From the NCBI GenBank assembly GCA_003152595.1, contig PMAM01000136.1:1041-6918 (forward strand): a DNA stretch of 5,878 nt, written 5' to 3'. The notes under the pieces were generated by a model. It made no database searches. It was not told the origin of the DNA and saw only the letters and a program-made list of their open reading frames with translations. Source of the stretch: Acidobacterium sp. (GTDB lineage Bacteria; Acidobacteriota; Terriglobia; Terriglobales; Acidobacteriaceae). The position numbers and the translations under genes were made by a program. Positions 1-4,656 of this stretch are shown piece by piece (position 1 is the stretch's first letter; every line of letters starts with the position of its first letter).

Positions 1-2
1 GC

Positions 3-59
3 CCTATGCCTGAAGGGAGCGTTGGGTGGATGCCGCCGGGCAAACAAATGGTTGCCTGA
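3..59 (+). CDS. Possible C-terminal end of an upstream gene (partial)
   Basis: Reading from base 3, one frame stays open until TGA at 57-59 and gives a short tail ending WMPPGKQMVA. It could be the last codons of a gene that begins left of the window. Only 18 residues are visible and no family can be recognised. The frame starting at base 1 is also open, up to the TGA at 118-120, so the frame assignment is uncertain. If it is real, the lactonase start lies only about 20 to 80 bases downstream and the two genes might be co-transcribed. Confidence 0.25.
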   Translation, partial: PMPEGSVGWMPPGKQMVA

Positions 60-79
60 GGATGGAGTGAGATTTTATT
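52..79 (+). promoter_or_regulatory. Weak sigma70-like promoter candidate for the lactonase
   Basis: TTGCCT (52-57, 4 of 6 match to TTGACA) and TTTATT (74-79, 4 of 6 match to TATAAT) are separated by 16 bases. Transcription would start near position 86, which would exclude the TTG codon at 78 as a start and favour the ATG codons at 117 or 138. Matches this weak occur often by chance. The stretch GGAGTGAG at 64-71 could instead be a ribosome binding site for TTG 78, so the two readings compete. Confidence 0.2.
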
Positions 80-116
80 GGGGCGGTCCAGCGCTCAGTG
101 GCTTCGAACGGGACCG

Positions 117-1301
117 ATGAGCGATGATAGACGCGCGATGACACAGCTTAGCAGAAGGACGTTTGTACGGATGGCGGCGGTAGCACCGTTTGCCAAAGAG
201 TTACTGGGGTTACATTCGCAGGAGGGGAAACAGCGCTTGTTATTTGCAGGAACGCAGACGGTGAACGGCAGTTCGAGCCGGGGGATTTACGCATACCACT
301 GGGATTCAGCCAGCGGCGAATTGCAGGCTGCGGGGCTGGCGGCGGAGAGCGACAACCCGACGTTTCTGGCGGTGGATCCGAACGCGCAGTATCTGTACGC
401 GGCGAACGAGCTTTCGAAATTCGAGGGGCAGGCCAGTGGGGCGGTAAGCGCGTTTGCGATCGATCATATGGGGGCGAAGCTAAAGCCGATCAATCAGGTA
501 TCGGCCGAGGGAACCGGGACGTGCAACGTGGCGGTGAATCACGCCGGGCGGGCGGCGTTTTGCGCGAACTATAACGGCGGGAGTGCGACGTCATTCGTGA
601 TCAACTCCAACGGGCAGCTGAGCGACCCGGTGTCGCACTTTCAGTATCACGGGCATGGCGCCAACAAGGAACGGCAGGAGGCGCCGCATGCGCATCGCGT
701 GACGCCGTCGCCTGACGACCGGTTTCTGCTGGTGAACGATCTGGCGCTGGACTGCATTCATGTCTACCATTTGAACGATGCGAACGCGCGGCTCACTCCG
801 AACGATCCGCCGCAGTGGAATGCGACGCCGGGGTCGGGCCCGCGGGCGCTGCGGTTTCATCCCAACGGGCGGTTTGCGTACTGTGTGCACGAAATGGCAT
901 CGCAGGTGGAGGTGCTGGCGTGGGATCCGGAAAAGGGAACGCTGCGGTCGGTGCAGAAGGTGAGCCTGATTCCGGAGGACTACCACGGAGCGACGCGGGG
1001 GTCGGATATCGCGATTACGCGCGGCGGGCACTTCGCGTATGCGGCGAACCGGGACTACGACTGCCTGGTGAGTTTCGCGGTCGATGCGAAGAACGGCAAG
1101 CTGACGATGCTGGCGCGAGGGTCGTGCGGCGGGAAAATTCCACGGCATCTGACGCTGGATCCGACGGAGAAGTGGGTGCTGGTAGCGAACGAGCAGTCGG
1201 ACCGGATTTCGGTGTTCGCGCGCGACGAAAAGACGGGCAAGGTGGCGGAGACAGGGAAGGATTTTGCGATCGCGAAGCCGCAGTGTCTGGTATGGGCGTG
1301 A
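117..1301 (+). CDS. Lactonase family beta-propeller protein (6-phosphogluconolactonase-like) with twin-arginine N-terminus
   Basis: From ATG 117 the product has 394 residues, the usual size for the YbhE-type lactonase family (Pfam PF10282, seven-bladed beta-propeller). The N-terminus carries the twin-arginine motif SRRTFVRM (12-19), which suggests Tat export. Family blocks follow in order: NPTFLAVDP (80-88), EAPHAHRV (188-195), the GSGPRALRFHPNGRFAY block (239-255), the SDIAITRGGHFAYAANR block (296-312), GKIPRHLTLDP (339-349) and a final blade around VANEQSDRISVF. Relatives include E. coli Pgl, which hydrolyses 6-phosphogluconolactone. An exported copy would not see that cytosolic substrate, so the real substrate is unknown and pgl is not assigned. 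The start is ambiguous: ATG 117 and ATG 138 lack a clear Shine-Dalgarno sequence, whereas TTG 78 has GGAGTGAG 6-10 bases upstream; all three retain the RR motif. The signal core is weak, with K27-E28 and no clear A-x-A cleavage site. The gene converges on the DUF3300 gene. Confidence 0.93.
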   Translation: MSDDRRAMTQLSRRTFVRMAAVAPFAKELLGLHSQEGKQRLLFAGTQTVNGSSSRGIYAYHWDSASGELQAAGLAAESDNPTFLAVDPNAQYLYAANELSKFEGQASGAVSAFAIDHMGAKLKPINQVSAEGTGTCNVAVNHAGRAAFCANYNGGSATSFVINSNGQLSDPVSHFQYHGHGANKERQEAPHAHRVTPSPDDRFLLVNDLALDCIHVYHLNDANARLTPNDPPQWNATPGSGPRALRFHPNGRFAYCVHEMASQVEVLAWDPEKGTLRSVQKVSLIPEDYHGATRGSDIAITRGGHFAYAANRDYDCLVSFAVDAKNGKLTMLARGSCGGKIPRHLTLDPTEKWVLVANEQSDRISVFARDEKTGKVAETGKDFAIAKPQCLVWA

Positions 1302-1302
1302 T

Positions 1303-1316
1303 GCCGGACATCCGGC
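1303..1316. repeat. Small inverted repeat just after the lactonase stop
   Basis: GCCGGA (1303-1308) and TCCGGC (1311-1316) are perfect inverted arms around CA, one base past the lactonase stop codon. No T-run follows. It is the first of several stem-loops in the gap between the two converging genes. A weaker one follows at 1331-1356: CTCA and GGTG pair with CACC and TGAG, with a two-base bulge and an 8-base loop. Confidence 0.4.
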
Positions 1317-1359
1317 CGGGGTGAATCCGACTCAGCGGTGATGTCCTCCACCTGAGGTT

Positions 1360-1385
1360 CTCCGGGCCTAAAGGCCGGAGATTTT
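1360..1385 (+). terminator. Stem-loop plus short T-run, candidate lactonase terminator
   Basis: CTCC (1360-1363) and GGCC (1365-1368) pair with GGCC (1373-1376) and GGAG (1377-1380) around the loop TAAA, with one bulged G at 1364. ATTTT follows directly at 1381-1385. It lies 58 bases after the lactonase stop and could act as a weak intrinsic terminator on the + strand. On the - strand it is followed by AACC, so it would not serve the DUF3300 gene in the same way. The T-run is short and no energy was computed. Confidence 0.45.
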
Positions 1386-1398
1386 CGAGTTGCTTGTT

Positions 1399-1418
1399 CC
1401 CCGGCCTAAAGGCCAGGG
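1399..1418. repeat. Second GGCC-TAAA-GGCC stem-loop
   Basis: GGCC (1403-1406) pairs with GGCC (1411-1414) around TAAA. After one C/A mismatch, CCC (1399-1401) pairs with GGG (1416-1418). The 12-base core GGCCTAAAGGCC is identical to that of the stem-loop at 1360-1380, while the flanks differ. This suggests either a repeated element or two similar structures kept by selection. No T-run follows on either strand. Confidence 0.6.
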
Positions 1419-1428
1419 CTTCTACGGT

Positions 1429-1446
1429 GTCCCGCTCAAGCGGGAC
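1429..1446. repeat. Perfect stem-loop with TCAA loop
   Basis: GTCCCGC (1429-1435) and GCGGGAC (1440-1446) form a perfect 7-bp stem around TCAA. A short palindrome, TTCGCGAA, follows at 1450-1457. This is the nearest strong stem-loop downstream of the DUF3300 stop (1492) on the - strand, so it could contribute to 3' end formation for that gene, but no T-run follows it there. Confidence 0.6.
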
Positions 1447-1491
1447 CGCTTCGCGAAAGGCCCCAAACCATACGGTCGGAGCCCTAGTTAG

Positions 1492-3366
1492 CTAGTGGCG
1501 ATGGCCTCCGCCGTGTCCTCCACCGCCGCTGTGCCCGCCGCCAAAGCTGTGTCCTCCGCCTCCGAAGGAGGAGTGTCCTCCCCCGCTATAGCTGTGGCTA
1601 CTGAAGTGGGGCGTGCTCTGCGAGTGACCTCCGCCGAAGAAGCTGTGGCTGCCTCCAGAGGAGCGAGATTGAGTGAAGCTGCGGCTTGCAAAACCGGAGG
1701 AGCCACCGCGAAAGGCGCGGGAACTCGACATGGGCGCAGAGCGGGGCGCAGAACGAAATATGGGCTGCGACTGACGGAAGGAATTGCCGTAACCGCGGCT
1801 GATTCCGTTGGGGGTTGAAGGACGGCCGTACCCCTGCGTGGAGCGGAACGCCGGCGCGGAATAACCAGGTGTCCGCCCGTAATTGCCGTATCCACCGCTG
1901 GAGGGACGCGCGTTGAAGGCGGGCTCGCGATTATTCCAGGCCTGTTGCGGAGAGCGGGCGAATCCGTTGCCGTATCCATGGCCGGACCGGTTCTGGGCGA
2001 AGCCGGGATTTCCGAAACTGCGATTCTGGAACCCGCGATTCTCGGCGAATCCGCGATTGCCATTGAAGCCAGAGCGGCCATCGAATCCGCCGCCGGCGCT
2101 GTAGCCGCGGTTCACTGCCCCATGATTGAAGCCGCGGCTGAATCCGCGATCGTACGCGCGAGCATAGGCGAAGTTCCTGCCCCAGGGAGCGCGCGGGCCG
2201 CCGTAGCGAAGACCCCAGTCGCGGAGCCCGGGACCATGCGGGTAGTAGCCGCCATGATCGAAGAAGAGGCAGCTGCCGAGCCAGCTGAGTCCCCAGCCGA
2301 GCCAGCCCCAGGGCATGGCCGTGAAGGCGGACATAACCAGGCCGGGGCCGAAACGAACGCCAAACCCTCCGATGGCACCGAGGATTTCGAAGCCAGGCCA
2401 TGGATCGATGGGCGCGCCGTAGGCGGTCCAGGGGTTGTAGGCGGGGACATAGACGACCTGCGGGTTGGCCGGTGCGATATCGATGTAGCCCTGATCGTCG
2501 GTGACCGTTTCCTGCGGGGAGGACTGGAGGTTGCCGGCCGACTGGGCGCGCTGGCGCATGGCCTGGATCGCGCTGAAGACGTCCTGCGGTTGGTTGTAGT
2601 AAGCGTTGCCGAGTTCGGTGGTCCAGGAGAGGTTGTGGTCCAGGTCGGCGAGGACCTGCGGAAAGGCGGTGAGGGCCTTGACACTGGGATCCCATGGCTG
2701 GGCATTGGCGCCTGCGGCGATCTCACCGGGAGCAGCATCGCCCATCGACTGGCGCCAGCGGTCGGCTTCTGAAACCTGCATCGGATAGGTGGCTGCGGCC
2801 AGAATCTGAGCGATGAGCTGATCGGGGTAGAGAGCGATGGGGGCTACGAGCTGGCCGAGCTGATCGGGGGCCAGCGCAGTCTGGGGCTGCTGGGGCGCGG
2901 CGAAGGGCTGCTCGTTCGGGTCGTTGTATGACTGGTCGTAGCTCTGATCGGGGTAGGGCTGCTGGTATCGATCCTGATATTGATCGGGGGGAGGCGCCTG
3001 CTGATACTGCGGTTGCTGCGAATTCTGATCCGGGGCCTGTTGATACTGCGGCGGTTGCGAGTACGGCTGACTGGTCTGGGGCTGGGCGTAGTCGGGCGGT
3101 GGGGGAGGGTAATCCTGCTGCGGCTGCTGGTACGCTTGCGGCGTTTGCGGCACTTCCGGGGGAGGGTAATTCTGCCGGGCCTGCGGCGCCGGCTGGGGCG
3201 GATAGCCCGATTGAGCGAAGACTTCGATGCTGGCGAAGGGGAGGAGCAGCACGGCGAGGGCGAGAGCGATAGCGCGACGCCAGAGGCTCGGTTCAGTCGA
3301 GCGCTCAATTTGGGGTGCGGATTGCCGGGGAATGCGTGGGATGGAAAACAGCGCTCGGAGATTCAT
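1492..3366 (-). CDS. Exported DUF3300 domain protein with Pro/Gln/Tyr-rich and Gly/Ser/His-rich arms
   Basis: The product has 624 residues. A basic N-terminus is followed by a hydrophobic stretch (about 32-50) and a likely signal peptidase I site after VFA (residue 51). Residues 53-163 are rich in Pro, Gln and Tyr. The DUF3300 core spans about 165-365, with recognisable blocks LVAPIALYPDQLIAQILAA (173-191), ATYPMQVSEADRW (192-204), WDPSVKALTAFPQVL (225-239) and NPQVVYVPAYNPW (301-313). A Trp-rich, fairly hydrophobic part (about 341-370) contains the only cysteine, C366. Residues 372-570 are rich in Gly, Arg, Asn, Phe and Ser, and 571-624 form a Gly/Ser/His tail ending HRH. The core has no known biochemical function; a cell-envelope or surface role is inferred from the signal peptide and composition. 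ATG 3366 is preceded by GAGGG at a short spacing of 3 bases. The gene has a long leader with inverted repeats and faces the lactonase gene tail to tail. Confidence 0.92.
   Translation of the reverse strand: MNLRALFSIPRIPRQSAPQIERSTEPSLWRRAIALALAVLLLPFASIEVFAQSGYPPQPAPQARQNYPPPEVPQTPQAYQQPQQDYPPPPPDYAQPQTSQPYSQPPQYQQAPDQNSQQPQYQQAPPPDQYQDRYQQPYPDQSYDQSYNDPNEQPFAAPQQPQTALAPDQLGQLVAPIALYPDQLIAQILAAATYPMQVSEADRWRQSMGDAAPGEIAAGANAQPWDPSVKALTAFPQVLADLDHNLSWTTELGNAYYNQPQDVFSAIQAMRQRAQSAGNLQSSPQETVTDDQGYIDIAPANPQVVYVPAYNPWTAYGAPIDPWPGFEILGAIGGFGVRFGPGLVMSAFTAMPWGWLGWGLSWLGSCLFFDHGGYYPHGPGLRDWGLRYGGPRAPWGRNFAYARAYDRGFSRGFNHGAVNRGYSAGGGFDGRSGFNGNRGFAENRGFQNRSFGNPGFAQNRSGHGYGNGFARSPQQAWNNREPAFNARPSSGGYGNYGRTPGYSAPAFRSTQGYGRPSTPNGISRGYGNSFRQSQPIFRSAPRSAPMSSSRAFRGGSSGFASRSFTQSRSSGGSHSFFGGGHSQSTPHFSSHSYSGGGHSSFGGGGHSFGGGHSGGGGHGGGHRH
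1495..1656 (-). repeat. Coding repeat: Gly/Ser/His tail of the DUF3300 protein
   Basis: This stretch encodes residues 571-624, a degenerate GGGHS-type repeat with ten histidines in the last 51 residues. On the + strand the DNA shows recurring CCTCCG and TGTCCTCC motifs. Such a tail may bind metal ions or be a flexible surface arm; that is inference from composition only. Confidence 0.75.
1987..2067 (-). repeat. Coding repeat: NRGF-like units in the DUF3300 protein
   Basis: Residues 434-460 contain short units of about 5-7 residues of the form N-(R/P)-(G/S)-F (NRGF, NRGF, NRSF, NPGF). On the + strand the DNA shows copies of the 9-mer CCGCGATT preceded by A or C. The repeat is degenerate, which fits an old expansion rather than a recent slippage event. 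Confidence 0.6.
2878..3210 (-). repeat. Coding low-complexity arm: Pro/Gln/Tyr-rich segment
   Basis: This stretch encodes residues 53-163, just after the predicted signal peptide, with repeated YPPP, YQQAP and QPQ-type units. Such proline-rich segments often span the cell wall or periplasm or stay disordered. It separates the signal peptide from the DUF3300 core. Confidence 0.7.
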
Positions 3367-3383
3367 ACGCCCTCATGGCGCGT

Positions 3384-3410
3384 ACAGGGTTTGAAATTGG
3401 AATTCCCTGT
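3384..3410. promoter_or_regulatory. Inverted repeat ACAGGG-N15-CCCTGT upstream of the DUF3300 start
   Basis: ACAGGG (3384-3389) and CCCTGT (3405-3410) are perfect 6-base arms separated by 15 AT-rich bases that include AATT twice. The inner edge lies 17 bases from the DUF3300 start codon. The shape fits either a DNA operator for a dimeric regulator or a 5' leader stem-loop. No known regulator site was recognised. Confidence 0.35.
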
Positions 3411-3424
3411 GTTTTCTTGCCGTT

Positions 3425-3443
3425 GCAGGAGAGCCGCTCCTGC
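3425..3443. repeat. Perfect 7-bp stem-loop in the DUF3300 leader
   Basis: GCAGGAG (3425-3431) and CTCCTGC (3437-3443) pair perfectly around a 5-base loop (AGCCG on the + strand). On the - strand the first arm contains AGGAG, a Shine-Dalgarno-like sequence, but it lies about 60 bases from the DUF3300 start and is not its ribosome binding site. It may be a leader structure; its role is unknown. Confidence 0.5.
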
Positions 3444-3488
3444 CGTTCCGGCGATCCCAGGGGCCGGACGCGAGCGTGAAAGCCCGTG

Positions 3489-3518
3489 GGGTTACTGGGG
3501 TTCCATCTCCAATAACCC
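3489..3518. repeat. Inverted repeat GGGTTA/TAACCC with paired interior
   Basis: GGGTTA (3489-3494) pairs with TAACCC (3513-3518). After one mismatch, TGGGG (3496-3500) pairs with CTCCA (3507-3511), using one G-U pair when read as + strand RNA, leaving a 6-base loop. On the - strand that wobble becomes an A-C mismatch, so the full stem is better as + strand RNA. Function unknown. Confidence 0.4.
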
Positions 3519-3725
3519 GGGTGTGGGCGAATGGTTCCGCGAGGGATGTTGTTTTTGTCCAGGTTGCAGGTTGGCGGAACTCCAGGTTGCGGCTTCCTCG
3601 GGAAGTCCTTTCCGGGGGTGCGCCTGGCAGTGAAGGATCGGCAACAATATACAGCCGAGCTGGAAAATCGCCAGTCAATTTGTGACGAGGTGCGTGACGA
3701 TCCTGCTTTGAGCGGACGGCGACGG

Positions 3726-3769
3726 TCGTGGACGGCCACGATCAGCTAACACGAGCGGTGGGTGCCGCT
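3726..3769 (-). terminator. Two stem-loops just after the repeat-protein gene, possible transcript end
   Basis: Directly after the stop codon of the 199-residue gene (TGA at 3772-3770), AGCGG (3754-3758) pairs with CCGCT (3765-3769). Then TCGTGG (3726-3731) pairs with CCACGA (3736-3741) around a 4-base loop. On the - strand neither is followed by a T-run, so they would be weak or factor-dependent terminators at best, or RNA-stabilising 3' structures. Confidence 0.3.
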
Positions 3770-4369
3770 TCACTGGGCCGGGAGAGATTTGTCGTCCGAT
3801 GCCAGGGTCAGATGGGGCAGGGTGATGCGCTGGCCGGCGCGAAAGCCGGCGTAGTCGCGGCCGAGTTTGCAGGATTCGAGCTTGCCATCGCGGTAGAACT
3901 CGACGAGGTTCTCGCCACCTTCGAGATCCGTGAAGGTGTTCCACGAGCCACCCCGGCACGGAACGCCCTGGACGTTCTCGCTGGAGGCCAGATAGAACGA
4001 ATGAAGTTCTCCAGTGCTGTAAAAGGAAGTAGTCGCGCCGCGGGAAAGGCCCAGGCGCGTGCCGCCGCGGATTTTGTAGCCGGCAAGTGGTGCGGGGCGC
4101 TGGAGCATGAGGTAATGGGCGGCGCCGTTGGGCCAGAATTCGACGACCGAACCGCGCGGAACCGGCAGGTCGCCCAGAGCGGCGGAGCGGGAGAGCGTGC
4201 ACTGATTCAGGGAGCCATCGGGATAAAACCAGGCGTCGCCCTTGGCGCACGGATAACCCTGGATGGTTGTGTCGCGCAGGATCCGATTGCGAAGCGCGTT
4301 CGGCTCAGACGCCGATGAGATGGCGGCACAGAGCAGGAAAGGGACGCAAAGCAACAGAGCGTATTTCAT
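3770..4369 (-). CDS. Secreted MORN/YwqK-like repeat protein of unknown function
   Basis: The product has 199 residues from ATG 4369. This start is preferred over in-frame upstream starts because AGGAG lies 6 bases before it and a clean signal peptide follows: MKYA, a hydrophobic stretch to about residue 17, and a likely cut after SSA (residue 20). C14 does not sit in a proper lipobox, so it is probably not a lipoprotein. The mature part shows about four degenerate repeats of roughly 30-40 residues (31-61, 62-91, 92-129, 130-171) with the pattern G-x-x-x-x-x-G-x-x-x-x-F-Y-x-(D/N/T)-G-x-L-x-x-C-x-L, as in AWFYPDGSLNQCTL and VEFYRDGKLESCKL. This resembles MORN or YwqK-type repeats, but no specific family can be named. 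Repeats 1 and 4 each hold a cysteine pair (C41/C57, C138/C167) that might form disulfides after export. Function unknown. Confidence 0.82.
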   Translation of the reverse strand: MKYALLLCVPFLLCAAISSASEPNALRNRILRDTTIQGYPCAKGDAWFYPDGSLNQCTLSRSAALGDLPVPRGSVVEFWPNGAAHYLMLQRPAPLAGYKIRGGTRLGLSRGATTSFYSTGELHSFYLASSENVQGVPCRGGSWNTFTDLEGGENLVEFYRDGKLESCKLGRDYAGFRAGQRITLPHLTLASDDKSLPAQ

Positions 4370-4418
4370 GGACAACTCCTGAAGAGGGTACAGCAATTGT
4401 TCCCATCGGTCGTGAATC

Positions 4419-4447
4419 ATGATGAGACGAATCGGTACCGGATCCAA
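4419..4447 (-). promoter_or_regulatory. Weak promoter candidate and dyad upstream of the 199-residue gene
   Basis: On the - strand TTGGAT (4447-4442) and CATCAT (4424-4419) are spaced by 17 bases and match the sigma70 -35 and -10 boxes at 3 and 4 of 6 positions. The -10 candidate overlaps an 8-base palindrome, ATCATGAT (4416-4423), flanked by TCGT (4410-4413) and ACGA (4427-4430), which would suit an operator. The leader to ATG 4369 would be about 40 bases. All matches are weak. Confidence 0.25.
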
Positions 4448-4450
4448 TGG

Positions 4451-4480
4451 CACTTTCAGGGACCAGGAACCCGGAAAGTG
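4451..4480. repeat. Stem-loop CACTTTC/GAAAGTG upstream of the 199-residue gene
   Basis: CACTTTC (4451-4457) and GAAAGTG (4474-4480) are perfect 7-base arms. After one mismatch, GGG (4459-4461) pairs with CCC (4470-4472), leaving an 8-base loop. It lies just upstream of the candidate promoter. It could be an operator, the end of the ppdK transcript, or a structured leader if transcription starts further upstream. Confidence 0.5.
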
Positions 4481-4625
4481 AAGAAGATTGGGAAGTAGTG
4501 TGTGCCTCGCGGGCCGAGTCGGCAAGATTACGAACGTGCCGTGAGGAAGAGACGGATCACTGGGGTCACATCACGAGGAAGGTAAGACGGAAGCTGAAAT
4601 CCACAGGCGGCTGGCGGATGAAGGG

Positions 4626-4656
4626 CCGCCGCGCTCCTCTGCCAGGAACGCGGCGG
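4626..4656. repeat. Long stem-loop downstream of ppdK
   Basis: CCGCCGCG (4626-4633) pairs perfectly with CGCGGCGG (4649-4656). After one C/A mismatch, TCCT (4635-4638) pairs with AGGA (4644-4647), leaving a 5-base loop. This is the strongest hairpin seen in the window. It lies about 220 bases after the ppdK stop on that strand. No T-run follows on either strand (CCCTTC on the - strand), so it may be a factor-assisted terminator, a transcript-stabilising structure or part of an unrecognised small RNA. Confidence 0.55.

Larger units (their letters stand above)
3367..3769. other. 403-base gap: DUF3300 leader and downstream region of the repeat-protein gene
   Basis: No convincing gene is present: the open frames on both strands lack family-like sequence and plausible ribosome binding sites, and several overlap the start of the DUF3300 gene. 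No clear sigma70 promoter for the DUF3300 gene was found. The gap does hold several inverted repeats, listed separately (3384-3410, 3425-3443, 3489-3518, 3726-3741, 3754-3769), so its main content appears to be regulatory structure and transcript ends. Confidence 0.55.

Noticed and set aside
591..1148. Antisense open frame (185 codons) within the lactonase
   Set aside because: Arg/Pro/His-rich translation typical of the reverse of a GC-rich gene; lactonase motifs on the + strand explain the DNA.
1931..2695. Second - strand frame (254 codons) inside the DUF3300 gene
   Set aside because: It is a shifted frame of the same low-complexity DNA, giving an Arg/Leu/Pro-rich product with no signal, motif or ribosome binding site.
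1945..2772. Long + strand open frame (275 codons) opposite the DUF3300 gene
   Set aside because: Its Ala/Glu/Val-rich product shows no family features. It mirrors the codon bias of the real - strand gene, whose DUF3300 blocks are unmistakable.
200..3502. Shared 12-mer GTTACTGGGGTT at 201-212 approx. and 3491-3502
   Set aside because: One shared 12-mer in a window of this size is about what chance allows, and the similarity does not extend on either side.
3305..3739. - strand frame of 144 codons covering the DUF3300 leader
   Set aside because: It overlaps the first codons of the DUF3300 gene in another frame, lacks a Shine-Dalgarno sequence, and has no recognisable composition or motif.
4370..4525. 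Longer start for the secreted repeat protein (Met at 4525)
   Set aside because: The extra 52 residues have no homology-like features, while ATG 4369 has AGGAG at good spacing and begins a clean signal peptide.
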